Shown here one piece after another: positions 46,801 to 57,934 of a stretch of 64,000 nt of DNA (its first letter is position 1; each line of letters begins with the position of its first letter). The translations under genes were made by a program, and so were the position numbers. This DNA is from Bryum argenteum (taxonomy: Eukaryota > Streptophyta > Bryopsida > Bryales > Bryaceae), in NCBI GenBank assembly GCA_037043015.1, contig CM073322.1:21852364-21916363 (forward strand), written 5' to 3'. The notes below the pieces were generated by a model. The model was not told the DNA's origin. It worked only from the letters and a program-made list of their open reading frames with translations, and ran no database searches.

Positions 46801-47639
46801 AGAACCTGCTCTATGGCTCTCACTGTAGTCAACTTTTCACTTACATTTTGATATCAAACTAGTCACCTTCTCACAATGCATACAAAAAGTGAAACTTTAC
46901 AATTGAAATCACAATTTGTGTGAGTGATTTTGTGCTTTGAAAAGAATTGTGGTAAGTAGGTCACCGTCGTACACAACCTTGCAAGCTCAGTGTTGATAAG
47001 TTCAAAAAGTGCACTGTTCATGAAACCCAAGTCCAAAAGATACCACGATCCAATCTTGGGCTGCCCCATTTCAGACCCCATGAACATTCAAGGGGGAACA
47101 TGTGAATGACCCTTCATAATCTTTCCCTTGATAGTGGCCGGGTCTCACATGGGAACGGAGCTCTATGAGGTCAAAGCGAATCAGGATATAACTCACGCGT
47201 AGCCCAGCCCAGCCCAGCCAGCTCACAGCAATCAAACCCCCTCTCGCCATTAAAACCACAGTTTGATGGGATTTTATGGATGAAATAAATATCATGATCG
47301 GATGAAAGAGTAGCAGCAGGCAGATCTTCTGATATCTGTGCCCCTGCCCCTGCCACTTTCTGTCGTTGCAGGCCCACTCGGTCTCACGATCCCCATTCAT
47401 GGCCCCCATGCCATGTCCCTCTCAATCACCATGAAAGTCATGGTATACCCCAAAATAGCAATGGGGGCTTTAATATCATTTCTTACATCAATTTTCCATG
47501 TATAGTGATTTTCTCTCTCTTTTGTTTTGATGAGGGAATATTATATATAGTGATCAAGTGAAAATTCATGGAAATAGTGCAAAGCGAGGAACATAAAATG
47601 TCTCAATTGTATGTTCGGATTGTTGATGCGTCAGATGTT

Positions 47640-47720
47640 GGATTTTTGGTCATTTTGGATGAGAACCCAAAACTTTGAAGAGCCATATTTTCTTCATCTG
47701 AACTTTGTTTTGGACGACTA
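47640..47720. repeat. Fragment of the 13479-14451 element family
   Basis: CATTTTGGATGAGAACCCAA followed by ACTTTGAAGAGCCATATTTT and TTCATC aligns with the left interior of the element at 13479 (CATTTTGGATGTACATCAGA, then ACTTTGAAGAGCCATATCTT). No terminus is preserved. Confidence 0.55.
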
Positions 47721-47929
47721 TCTTAGGTGAGGAAAGCCCTAAACCCCCAAATAGGAACAAATAAGAATTGGGGATGATGTTAAAATTGTTATAATATAAT
47801 TCATCTTCTTAACTTTGAGAGCCAAAGTATCACTTCCAAGATATATTGGATCCATCCTGCATCAATATTGTGTATTAGATTGTACGTTTGAAATTTGAAA
47901 TTAATATTCAAGAACATCAGAGTTTTTGG

Positions 47930-48140
47930 GAAGTGACAGCTTACATCTCATATACTAAGACAATACAAATACACTGCAGTGAAACCTCCAGAAGTGACAG
48001 TTTACATCTCATATACCAAGACAATACAAATACACTGCATTGAAACCTCTAAAAGTGACAATTTACATCTCATATACCAAGATAATACATATACACCGCA
48101 TTGAAACCTCTAAAAGTGACAGCTTACATTACATACAATA
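47930..48140. repeat. 61-bp tandem repeat, about 3.4 copies
   Basis: Units beginning (G/A)AAGTGACAG start at 47930, 47991, 48052 and 48113, an exact 61-bp period. Each contains TTACATCTCATATAC and GAAACCTC. The last unit is partial. Differences between units are few. Confidence 0.88.
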
Positions 48141-49200
48141 TTGCTTGGTGAATGTAGGACAACTACTGGAATACATGATGATGTTACAACTTCCATATAA
48201 TTGGTTGCTCACCTATTGTCATCATTATGAACATCAATGTGGACAATGGGTACAAAGTAGCACTTCATTACATTAGCAACATCGATTCTTTGAGACATTG
48301 TGCAGATTCAAAAACAAGCAAAGACATAAAACTCCTCTTTAAATGCGCAAGAGAAAGGATATAAAATTCAGATCAGAGTAATAATGGTAACTGTGGGTAC
48401 TGTGGTGACTTTTGGGTGACCCTACCCCTTCCAGTGTAGCACCTCTAGCTCCATGTTCAAATTTTAGATGAAGAATCGCGTCCGCGGATGAAGAAGGTCA
48501 TTTGATATGGATGAAAACTATGGCCTTTTGACCTGAATGGACAGAGCCAGCACATGTGAGTTTGAAGCTGGATAAAATTGTAAAGGCGCTCCGACGTGGC
48601 ATTCACTCAATGTGCGCGGTGGAGTGCAGCCACATCCCAAGCTAAAGACGGATGGATGAAAGTTGATGGATGAAGACGTTAGTAGTCAGCCGAGTTAATG
48701 GAGACAACTCGTCATACACCTACCAGCGTGTCCACTTCGAAAAGCGTGGCTTCGTCCGCTACCCACTCCGACGAACGAAGGCGTCAGTCCGGACGAAATC
48801 TGACGCCATCCTGCAATCCGACAATCGGCCGTTTGACCTCCGTGTCTGACGCGACGAAAAAGTAACGATGAAATCCAGGAACCAGGGACGGGATCATTGA
48901 ACCGTGGACGAGAGTTTTTTCTTAATTACCCCGGAAAGGGCCTTAAATGAACCGTGGACGAGAAGATGGGAGATGGATGATAAAAGGACCCCTGTTGTTC
49001 GTTGTGTGTGTTTCCAGGGGGTCGCGGTGACTTACCAGCGATGGCTGTGGTTGGTGGTGGGGAAAGGCAGCGATGGCGATGGCGATGGTGATGGGGGCAT
49101 GCCATGAATGATGCCTAGAACCGACGGTCCTGCCTGCAATTGGGCTTCACAGATGGCGATGACGGCCCTGTGATTGTCTGCGTCTTCGTGGCCGGTGGTA
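48141..49200. other. Intergenic, no gene recognised
   Basis: No frame with a known domain. GC content rises from about 48600. A 16-bp direct repeat TGAACCGTGGACGAGA occurs near 48897 and 48948. The right end probably includes the promoter of the RING-H2 gene. Confidence 0.4.
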
Positions 49201-51539
49201 GTAGAGAGGGGAGCGTGAGTAGACGAGTGAAACGCGCTCTGTTTCCTGTTGCCGTAAGATTAGTCGTCGATGGTGCCTGCTGCTCCTGGTTCCTTTCCTC
49301 TTGAGCGTTTCCTTTGTGTGAGGTAAGTAAGTTAGTTCGGTAGAGTGTGTCCGGAGTTTCGCGAGCGACTATCGTTGCTTTTAAAACGGGGAATCGTGGG
49401 AGTTTCGGAATCGCTCTGTTGCGTGTGGCGAGGGTCGGCTAGGGTTGCGTCTTGTGCTGTCTTTGAGCGGTAGCGGGCAGAATTCTTCTGTAATCTTTTC
49501 TTCTTTCAATTCCGTAGAGGTTCTTTTGTGCAGTGAATCGGCATCGCTCTTTGAGCTTGTTCTTTCAGTGGCCGGCTTGTCGGATAGAGCCGTGATCAGC
49601 TGTGACGGGGTTTCCTTGGTAGGGTTTCATGCGGCTTTGCAATCTTTTGGATCTTGTGTGTGTGTAGCGTGCTCTCTTGCAGGCTGTACTATGTTTTGTC
49701 GGCAGGAGAAGTTTGTCTGCGATCTGCTGAGCTTCTGTTGTAATTGACCTTTCGTAGTATGTGGATGGTTTGGTGCTCTGATTTCTCGGGATAGACGTGT
49801 TGTGCGCCGGAGAGGCATGTGCTTCGTTTTTGATCATAGGTTATTTTCTTTTCGATATTGTTTATTCTGGCCCGATGCCACGTCATTTTCCATGTCAGAT
49901 CCGGTGGTTCAGACGTGGACATAGTACTTTAGCACCTTCGTGTGGTAGCACTCTTATAGCACCACCAGGTGTGGACGTACCTTAAGCGACACAGTTTTCA
50001 GGAATGCTGCCCGTTTGATATCTGTTGTGGGTGTCAAGGCAAGAGAAAATCCGCGACGGAATTGCTCGCTTAGCAAGCGGGGAATTTCGCGTACAGGCTT
50101 TTGAATGTGGGTGGTGGGTGGGATTGAACTTTTCGTTCTCGAAAATCGATTCAGACTGACCTAACGCGGGATGTTTAGTTTAGGTCTTCTTGAGAGTCTT
50201 CATATTTCTAGCACGGGTAGATGAAGGATTGCTGCGATGTGTGTAAGACGCCTGTATCGTCAATTGTTGCAAAATCGTGCTGGTGCTTCGAGGTTATCGC
50301 CGCAGATGCAAGGAAGATGTTGAGCTTGCTTTTGTACTATGATTGATGAACCAGCTTAGTTGCTGCTGTTCCAAGATATCGGCGAGATGTACTGTGACAA
50401 TCAGAGATGAAGATTATAAGGAAATTCGCTACCTTATGGGAAATGTTACTCGATCCACATCTTCTCTTTTTTCACAGTCATCTCGTGATACGGCAATGAT
50501 ATTCAGCATTGGAAGGCTCTGCTAGTCGACCTAATTCTTGAAGACCTATTTTTCTGAGATGGGAAGAATCTTGGATGATTAGCCTCCTTTTGTAATGCCG
50601 TTATGGACGAGTGCTGTGTGGGTTGATTGGCATCTGCTGCCAGAATCGATCCCTGAATTCTTGCTTCCTGTGTTCAGCCTCATTTCTGTGGTGCGATTCA
50701 CGAGTAAGGTCATGTGTTCAGAAGCATACTGGAACTTGTACTAATGTTGTCTGTTATGATTGTCAATTGTGTGCGGACACTTGTAATGCACGAGCTTTTG
50801 CTGCGTCCTTACTGGATTATCAGCACTTTTCTGCAGCTCATCGTTCATATGGTCTTCGATGTTAACATGTTCACTCTGTGTTGACAGTACTGTCTGTGTC
50901 TCTTAGTGTTGGGATTCTGATTCGCAGAATTCACAGTACTAAGTTCTGGCATTATCACACTGTCCGAGTATTTCTAATTCATCATTTTCTTTTGGTGTGC
51001 AATTGACAATTGTATTTGTAGTTGGCTGCCGCCGTGTACTAAATTACTGCTTTGTGGGGGTGAGGTAGCACTCAATACAGGATAATGTTGTGATAATTTA
51101 GTTTCAGGGTATGTCGTCAGACTTCAGTGTCAAAGATTGTAGATTCGCATCACTGCCCTTCGAATCCATATATGCATCTGAAGGGCACTGAAGTCCTTGA
51201 ATTTAATCACTGAAGGTTGTGAGGTCCATGTGCTCTACAGATATGTTCCTAGTTTGAAAGTAATCAGAAGACATTTTCAGTTACATAAGCTAATAATAGG
51301 ATCTCAGTCGATCTAAAGTTTCGGTCCCAATCTGGCAGGTTACCTCTGGAAGTTCTCTTTGTACGAGCAGGTTCAAGGGTGCCTGAATCCGCTTCAAAAT
51401 GCCCTCCAGGCAGGCGTCCAAGGGATGAAAGGAGTAGGAGACTTTACTTCTCCCTGTGAGCTTTGCAGTGAATAGTTATTCGGGCTCGTGCCCTCTGCCA
51501 TCTACAGCCTCTTAGGTTCCAATCATCATCTCCGACGAG
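49200..51539 (+). promoter_or_regulatory. RING-H2 gene leader with a probable 2-kb 5' UTR intron
   Basis: A consensus donor GAG|GTAAGTAAG lies at 49322/49323, and a pyrimidine-rich acceptor ending TCTGGCAG lies at 51338, about 200 bp before the coding ATG. The resulting intron of about 2.0 kb is much longer than the coding introns (about 110-195 bp). Open frames inside it have no known domain. Long first leader introns often carry enhancing elements in plants. The model is inferred. Confidence 0.45.
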
Positions 51540-54500
51540 ATGGAGGAGGGCATGGATCCTAGAGGACCTCCACTTATGGGAGGGGGTCGGTGGGCTCCTG
51601 GTGACATGTATGATTTGGGCAGTAGCAGTGGAGATGGTGGAAGTAACAGTATGAATACGAGGCTGCGGTTTGAGGAAGCGGGAGAATCTTCAACAGGGCT
51701 CAGAATTGGTCTTCAAGAGAGTGGAAAAGGTCCTGAGAGCAGCAGGCCACCTGTCCGTAAGCCCAACCATCCACCTCCGAAACTTGTTGCAGCTCGATCT
51801 TTCGGGGGGCGCAGAATTCAGAGACAAGGGCCCATTCCGCGACAGTGGGCCGCTATGCATGGTGTCGTGGACGGACTCAATGAAGCTGGTACAGAATCAA
51901 TGGGAATAGATGGCGATGGGCAATTTGGAATGGGGCTTAGTACTCATCTTGGCCTTTCAGAGGAGATCATAGTACATCCGGCTCACGTCGCCCAGTCGCT
52001 TTCCAGTTCTGAATTTCTCGGAAGAGCTGGTCGACCAGCGACAAACACCCTGGACTTCCTTTCTGGAAGAAGCCCAATGCAGACTGAGTATTATGGAGGA
52101 AGAGCAGAAGGATTTGGAGGAGAGAATGTTAGGATCGGATTATCGGGATTGCCTCCAATCGGGAACAGACAAGTGCAACTGAACGGAGGGGGTGTATTCT
52201 CGGGAGGCAGAACTGGTCTGGAAGAGCGCCCTTTGGATGGCGGTGGGAGCATGGCTTTCAATTCTGTATTTATGGACCGGCAAGAAGCTGCAAGGAACGC
52301 TATGGACGAGCGACGAGGCGAAAATGGTGCAGGAAGCATGATGTCCAATTCCATTTTCATGGACCGATCAGATTATCGAGATGATGCACAGGGTGGTAGT
52401 AGCAGCTTCATGGGTGCAACAGAGTCCTTCTTACCAACTGGGGGGAATATGAGTCAAGGCATGTATGACGATACGGTAGGTTGTGGCACTGATGGCCGAC
52501 ATTATAATGCAGAAAGGCATTCTTTGTTTGTTATGACAGGAGGTACTTCCCTGGAGAATTCTTCCTCCTCAGGCAGTCATGGGCATGTAGGTAGCAGCTC
52601 CAGAAGTGCAGCATGCAAGAGAAAGAGTTGTACACCTGTGGCACCAGGTAACATGTCCAGCCGGAACGGCTCCCCTCATAGAACTGGCTATCGAGATTCA
52701 TACAGTGGGCGGTCAGGAGGTAGTCACGGCTTGAGCAGGCGTACTGTCGGTGGCTCCAATTCTGCTCCTGAAACTCTTGCGCCTAGTTCATCCCCGTCGG
52801 ACTCAGTCTTCCATGGGCGGTACTCCGAGCCTCTGGCTGGGTTAGAGGAACCTTTATCTCGAAGAATCAACTACGGCAGAGAACCAGCTGAGTTATCCTC
52901 AGACTCATCTTCAAGGGAAGGACGCTATGGAAAGTCTGTAGCGGGCAGTAGCAGTGGAGTTCCAAACTCGCAGAGAACCACCCGAAGTGCAGTGCTGACG
53001 AACAACTCCGGAATCAACCACTCTCCCCCTTACCCTCGAACGGTAAGGCGAGCTATGCCCTCGCATGATAATCCTCCCCGACGTGCCTTGGTCCCCGAGA
53101 TTCCAATGGATGCAGATTTGGTATTGTCTAGCAGCAGCAGCAGTAGCAGTAGCAGCTTGCTTGAACAAATGCTGGGCGGAAACCAGCTTCAAAGAAGTGA
53201 GAGCCCTCTGCTCGCGGGAGGAAGAGTTGGAGGATTACCTCGACGCAGCGATGCGGCCTTTGGTTCTGGCAGTGCAGGAGATCGGGTGATGCACCGGTAC
53301 TTGGGGAGTAATTCACGTGGTTTGTTAAGCAGCGGATCGAGTACAAGTCCGCTTGGGGGATCAAATTCTTCTGAAGGTCGCCTGCGAAGTCGTGTTCTCA
53401 ATCAGCACTCAGAGCAAATGTCGCAATCTCCACCATCACAGCCTATTTCTCTCACAATGCAGAATGCTCTGCACGCAGCGTCTCCGTCGACGCCATCTCC
53501 ATCGAGGCCACCGCCTCATCCCCCAACATCACTTCGTGGCAGGCTTCAGAGCAGCACCTTACATTCGTTACTACCACCACCGTCGCCTTCAGGACCTGCA
53601 CCTTCACGGTTGCCCCCGTCTCCACCTTTAAACCCTCTGTCCTTCGCTCCTTCGGTTGATTCTTTGCCGCCGCCCTCCACTCTGTTCAGAGGTTCCTTGC
53701 TGCATGGTTCTTCTCCGGCTCGACTGCGTGACCAGGGATTCATGTCCGCGGCAGAAAGTTTGCTGGGAGGAATTCCTTTCCGGGGGTTGCAGATGTCGAC
53801 AGGGGAAGAAGGCGCACAACCACGGCTTGTGGCTGAGGTTTGATCCTGCGACATGGTTGTATGTAGTGATGGGGACAACAGGACCAACGTTTTTCTTAGC
53901 TGGGCAAATTGGATTTCGAAAGGCCAGTCCTGAATGTCAGAATGTGAATGTACAATTTTTTTTTTTCTCTCGTTCTTTTATGCAGCTTGATCCAATTCAA
54001 CTCCTCATTATGAATGTTCGGCGGTCTGCAGATTCTTTCAGCACTTGAACGCGTTGAAAGAGACGAGGATCTTACTTATGAGGTACGCTCTTCTTTACCC
54101 TTTTCCATTATCGACATACTTCTGCTTTTATATACCCTTGATTTCTTCTACTAGAAGATGTGCTCACAGATCTACTAGACGCTCATGAATGCTTCTGTGG
54201 CTTTGTTTCGTTCAGCAACTTCTGATGCTGGAGGCAACGCTCTTGTTTGGAGGCATGGGCCTGCATGATCAGCATAGTGACCTGCGACTTGATGTGGACA
54301 ATATGTCTTATGAGGTTTGACTTACTTCCTCTTCAGTGTGACCACTGATTTGGTGCTTTGCGCTAAACAAAATAGAGGTTTTCCAAATTACACCTGATAG
54401 TAGCCTGACATGAGAGGAAATGGGTGTCGTTCCAGGAACTCCTGGCCTTGGAGGAAAGAATAGGAAACGTGAGCACAGGTGTTACGTCTGAGGTGATGGC

Positions 54501-54885
54501 TCAGAAGTTAAAGAAAACGCGGTACTCGTCCCTTGATGCTGTTGTGGCACGATATTCGCAAGAGTGCGACATAAAGTGCAGCATTTGCCAGGTTCGTCTC
54601 CTCCAAATCCGATGCTAAGGCCTCCGAGCTTCTCATCTATGCACTAGAATGTTGCATATGATTCGTGTGCAGTCTTGTCCTGTGGAAAAGTGTCCTGCTA
54701 TTATTCTGATAGTCTCGAGCTTGTATTGACCCTGAAGTTGCAATGTATATCTTCAGGAGGAGTATGAAGAAGGTGACGAAATAGGAAAGATTGAATGTGG
54801 GCATGGGTATCACTCTCACTGCATTCAGCAATGGCTTGTGCAAAAGAACCAGTGCCCGATTTGCAAAGCTGCTGCTCTCTCTTAG
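51540..54885 (+). CDS. RING-H2 E3 ubiquitin ligase, MBR1/MBR2-like
   Basis: Likely E3 ubiquitin ligase that transfers ubiquitin from an E2 to a target. Five coding exons join in phase 0: 51540-53837, 54032-54082, 54216-54314, 54436-54591 and 54757-54885, giving 910 residues. All introns have GT-AG ends; reading through the first would stop after one codon. The first 766 residues are low-complexity, rich in Ser, Gly, Pro and Arg, and likely disordered. The C-terminal block is conserved: LERVERDEDLTYEQLLMLEA, then DQHSDLRLDVDNMSYEELLA. The RING-H2 finger is C864-x2-C867-x14-C882-x-H884-x2-H887-x2-C890-x10-C901-x2-C904. This arrangement matches plant MBR/BIG BROTHER-type ligases; Arabidopsis MBR1/MBR2 promote flowering through Mediator subunit MED25, but the target here cannot be inferred. 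All eight zinc ligands are present. Confidence 0.92.
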
Positions 54886-55426
54886 ATGTGTTGGTTCGAT
54901 GAATAATTATGCTTACGATTTGCCTCGTTATCTTGTGGACTTAATCCTAGCCATTAAGAAGAGGTAGAGCATGCTCACAATGTTCTTGTGAACAACGAGC
55001 AGCGGCTTACTTGCTCAATTGTAATGCTGTTGCATGGTGGTATTGAGCCAGTGTTTGTCCCTTTCCATCGATGTTGCGTCATTGTCGCACTTAGAAACTC
55101 ATCCTTTTAGAGTGTCATAGTATAGGACTAGACCAAAGTTGTCATAGGAAGGTTTGTCATGGCAAGGTCTTCTGTAATATCCGTTTTGTATACTACAACA
55201 GTATTGGACTACCATACGTTCTTTCTTTTCATTACTATGAGTTATTTATAGCATTTTGAGCAAGTTTGACCATCTGTCTGTGTTGTTTTGCGGTTATGGT
55301 GAGCACCCAGGAAGTGGTCAACCGACATAGAACGGGAATGAGAAGCATAGAGTATTTTGTCATGCTTTGGTTTTGAATCTTATTTATGATTTATGTTATT
55401 CACGTGGTTTAACATGCCTAGCATTG
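54886..55426. other. RING-H2 gene 3' flank
   Basis: Probably 3' UTR and downstream flank; no other gene is seen. The Tc1-like element has inserted at a TA about 540 bp after the stop codon. Confidence 0.45.
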
Positions 55427-55428
55427 TA

Positions 55429-56768
55429 CAGTACCCTCCAACAAGTATACGTGCTTTTTGCTCTCCAGACTTCTTCTCTCTTCACAGTCCACTCTCTTTA
55501 GCTTCTATTTTCTCAGTGATTGTTCAGTGAATTTTCTTGTTACAATGAAGACTAGATGTTTGAGTGTGGATGAGCAAGCGCTTATAGTTGGAATGCATAA
55601 AGGTGGTGCTAAAGGGGTAGAAATTGCTGCCGAATTAGGTTATCACAAAAATACTGTCTATACTGTTTTGAAGAGGTTTGAGCGTCGACAAACTCTTGAG
55701 ACTCAGAAAGCTTCAGGTCGTCCACCAATTCTATCAAAACGTAGTGTTAGGATTGTAACACGCACTTTGGGTACAGATCGTAACCAAACCCTAGCTGACA
55801 TTACAAATCGTAGTGGATTTAATGTGAGCTCTTCCACTGTGAGGAAGGCTTTACATGAGGTAGGTTTTTATAATCGAGTTGCAGCAAAAAAGCCGTTTTT
55901 GAGTGATGCCCACAGACTTAGAAGGCTTGAGTTTGCTAGGAAACATCGAAATTGGACATATGAGGAGTGGAAGAAGGTGATTTGGACAGACGAGTCAACC
56001 TTTGAGGTGGGGAAGAGTGCACGACAAGTGACGGTGTGGCGAAAAAGTGATGAAAGGTTCAATTTAGATTGTTTGACTCCATCATTTAAGTCTGGACGTT
56101 CTTCTGTGATGATTTGGGGAGCTTTCACAGCCACCCACAAGCTTCCTTTGATTTGTATGCCTCCAAATCGACGCACAGCTGCAGATTTCGTTGAAATTGT
56201 GTATGACGGGGTTTTGGGGCCGTTTCTAGCTACGGAAGAGGATGCTTGCACATTGCTGCTTATGGAGGATGGAGCTCCTGTCCATAGAAGTAAGGTGTCA
56301 GAATATTGGAGAGAAAGTCACAAAACTAAGAAAGTTGTGTGGCCACCAAATTCACCTGATTTGAATCCGATCGAGAATGTTTGGAAGCTGCTGAAAGATG
56401 TCGTGCAGAAAAAGCGCAGGCCCAAGAATCAATTGGATATGTGGGTGGCAGTAGAGGTTGAGTGGATGGCTATTCCTCAGAGTAAACTTGAATCGTTAGT
56501 TTCTTCCATGCCAGAGAGAATTAGAGCTGTTCTTGCTGCAGGTGGTGGTCACACCCGTTGGTGAATTTCATGTTTGTGTTGTTAAAATTTGTTGTTAGGG
56601 TTTAGTTTTTTACATTTGATAGATAGCTTAGACACAAACAAACACTATCTTGTACATATTTGTGATTTTTGAAGTAAAATTTTATAAGAAAAATTTGAAC
56701 TTTGTAGCAAGTTCTGTGCAGTTCAAAACTGTCGAGTGGAAAGCACGTATACTTGTTGGAGGGTACTG
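55429..56768 (+). mobile_element. Tc1-like DNA transposon, apparently intact
   Basis: 1340 bp bounded by perfect 29-bp terminal inverted repeats (55429-55457 and 56740-56768) that begin CAGTACCCTCCAACAAGT, with a TA duplication at 55427-55428 and 56769-56770. It carries a single intact transposase gene. The size, TA target and single-exon transposase are standard for Tc1/mariner elements. Perfect repeats plus an open frame suggest recent activity. Confidence 0.95.
55545..56564 (+). CDS. Tc1-like transposase, DD34E
   Basis: Cut-and-paste transposase of 339 residues. The start is the first ATG of the frame (MKTRCLSVDEQ), after an 88-bp leader inside the left repeat. Residues 7-45 form a helix-turn-helix of Tc1/IS630 type (GVEIAAELGYHKNTVYTVLKRF), followed by GRPP and a second helix-turn-helix to about 110. 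The DDE core has D149 (IWTDES), D242 (LLMEDGAPVH) and E277 (SPDLNPIENVWKLLK). Exactly 34 residues lie between D242 and E277, the DD34E spacing of Tc1 elements. Plant mariner-like elements are usually DD39D, so this is not of that common class. The C-terminus is full length for the family and no stop or shift is seen. Confidence 0.95.
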   Translation: MKTRCLSVDEQALIVGMHKGGAKGVEIAAELGYHKNTVYTVLKRFERRQTLETQKASGRPPILSKRSVRIVTRTLGTDRNQTLADITNRSGFNVSSSTVRKALHEVGFYNRVAAKKPFLSDAHRLRRLEFARKHRNWTYEEWKKVIWTDESTFEVGKSARQVTVWRKSDERFNLDCLTPSFKSGRSSVMIWGAFTATHKLPLICMPPNRRTAADFVEIVYDGVLGPFLATEEDACTLLLMEDGAPVHRSKVSEYWRESHKTKKVVWPPNSPDLNPIENVWKLLKDVVQKKRRPKNQLDMWVAVEVEWMAIPQSKLESLVSSMPERIRAVLAAGGGHTRW

Positions 56769-56770
56769 TA

Positions 56771-57321
56771 CAGAAGGGAGGTGAAATGATGAGGAAAGAT
56801 CTTGATATTGAGAAAGTCCGGGTGCTTTTTTTGGTTCTCAGTAAGTTCTGGCTCTTGAAAGAGAGTGTGCTCATGTCCAAATTTGTTCTCTATGTTGTAT
56901 TTCTCCTCTTTCCCCTTCGTTTAAGTATCATCTTTCCAGCACGTCAAGTTGTCCCCTGACCTATTGCCATGGCAATATTTTGGGACCACAAAATTCATAT
57001 CGGTAAATTTGATAGTAAACGTGGGTTTAGAGCGTAGAGGTTTTATACCAATCTTGATGAATGAGGGGTTGGACTTTGAGATTTTAATTAACAACCTTCA
57101 TGCATCCTTTGCTAATTTAGAGCCATGGTGTACTAAATTTCTATGGTGAATAGACATAAGTGTGCTCATGTCTCTGAGTGAAGAATACCTACATTGATAT
57201 TGACAACGGACTTGGAAAGAACCTCACATTGAATTTGAGAGCCTACTTTGAAGGTTGAGAAAATTCAGAAGCAATCTTTCAAATCTAGAAGTATGCTTTG
57301 AACTGAAATTGAGATGACCAG
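56771..57321. other. Intergenic, no gene seen
   Basis: AT-rich DNA without a recognisable coding region. Confidence 0.4.
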
Positions 57322-57325
57322 ATAA

Positions 57326-57558
57326 CCCTTAAATGTCATATGCTTTCCTGATACCACACCCAAAATCTCTTTTAAACTCCGTTTTTATCATTATTCTATT
57401 TTTAATTTGCTTGAGCTCTATTCTAAGAAAGTATAGAACTCTTTAAGGTGCTCAGTTTGGAATTCTAAAAATTCCATTTGGTATAATGGAGTGTAAGTTA
57501 TGAGCAAGATTCTCTCAAAAAAAACCCAACCCCTCAGGTTGGGTCTGACGTTTAAGGG
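57326..57558. mobile_element. piggyBac-type MITE with ATAA flanks
   Basis: 233 bp with left end CCCTTAAATGTC and right end GACGTTTAAGGG, inverted repeats with one mismatch. Both flanks are ATAA (57322-57325 and 57559-57562) instead of TTAA. No coding content. Confidence 0.75.
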
Positions 57559-57734
57559 ATAAGAAACACTTGTGTGTTGAATTGGGTGGAGTCAAACCTA
57601 CATGACGGACACAATCACATGGGCATGTAGTGTCGATGAATTTACAGCAATCAGGATGGTACTTATCTTATGAGGTAGATAGTTTGTTTTGTTTTTTATG
57701 ACGGTATGATCCCTGCAACTGCTAGTGGGATCGG

Positions 57735-57890
57735 ATTGCATGAGGTGTCGTTCAAAGGGGGTATTTTTTTAGGGATGTGGGCAACAATTGGATTGTAAAT
57801 CTGGCCTATGGATTTTGATATATTGGAACTTAGAGTATTTAGGGTTTCAAAAACTGCCGAAAATTACAAAAATGACATAATTTTAGATTG
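57735..57890. repeat. Dispersed repeat shared with 22960-23120
   Basis: Second copy of the repeat described at 22960. It is followed at once by a poly(A) tract, which could mark the 3' end of a retroposed sequence. Confidence 0.4.
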
Positions 57891-57894
57891 AACG

Positions 57895-57933
<39 letters not shown>
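57895..57933. repeat. Poly(A) tract, about 39 A
   Basis: Uninterrupted A run on the plus strand, directly after the dispersed repeat. Confidence 0.8.

Positions 57934-57934
<1 letters not shown>

Noticed and set aside
49200..51338. Short frames upstream of the RING gene as separate genes
   Set aside because: They are under about 100 codons, lack domains, and lie inside what looks like a leader exon and intron.
51540..53843. RING gene first exon as a complete 767-codon single-exon gene
   Set aside because: The stop lies just past a GT donor, and downstream exons joining in phase supply the conserved domain and RING finger of the family.
55458..55544. Upstream extension of the Tc1-like transposase frame
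   Set aside because: The extension has no ATG and begins at the inner edge of the terminal repeat. The ATG at 55545 gives the normal family N-terminus.
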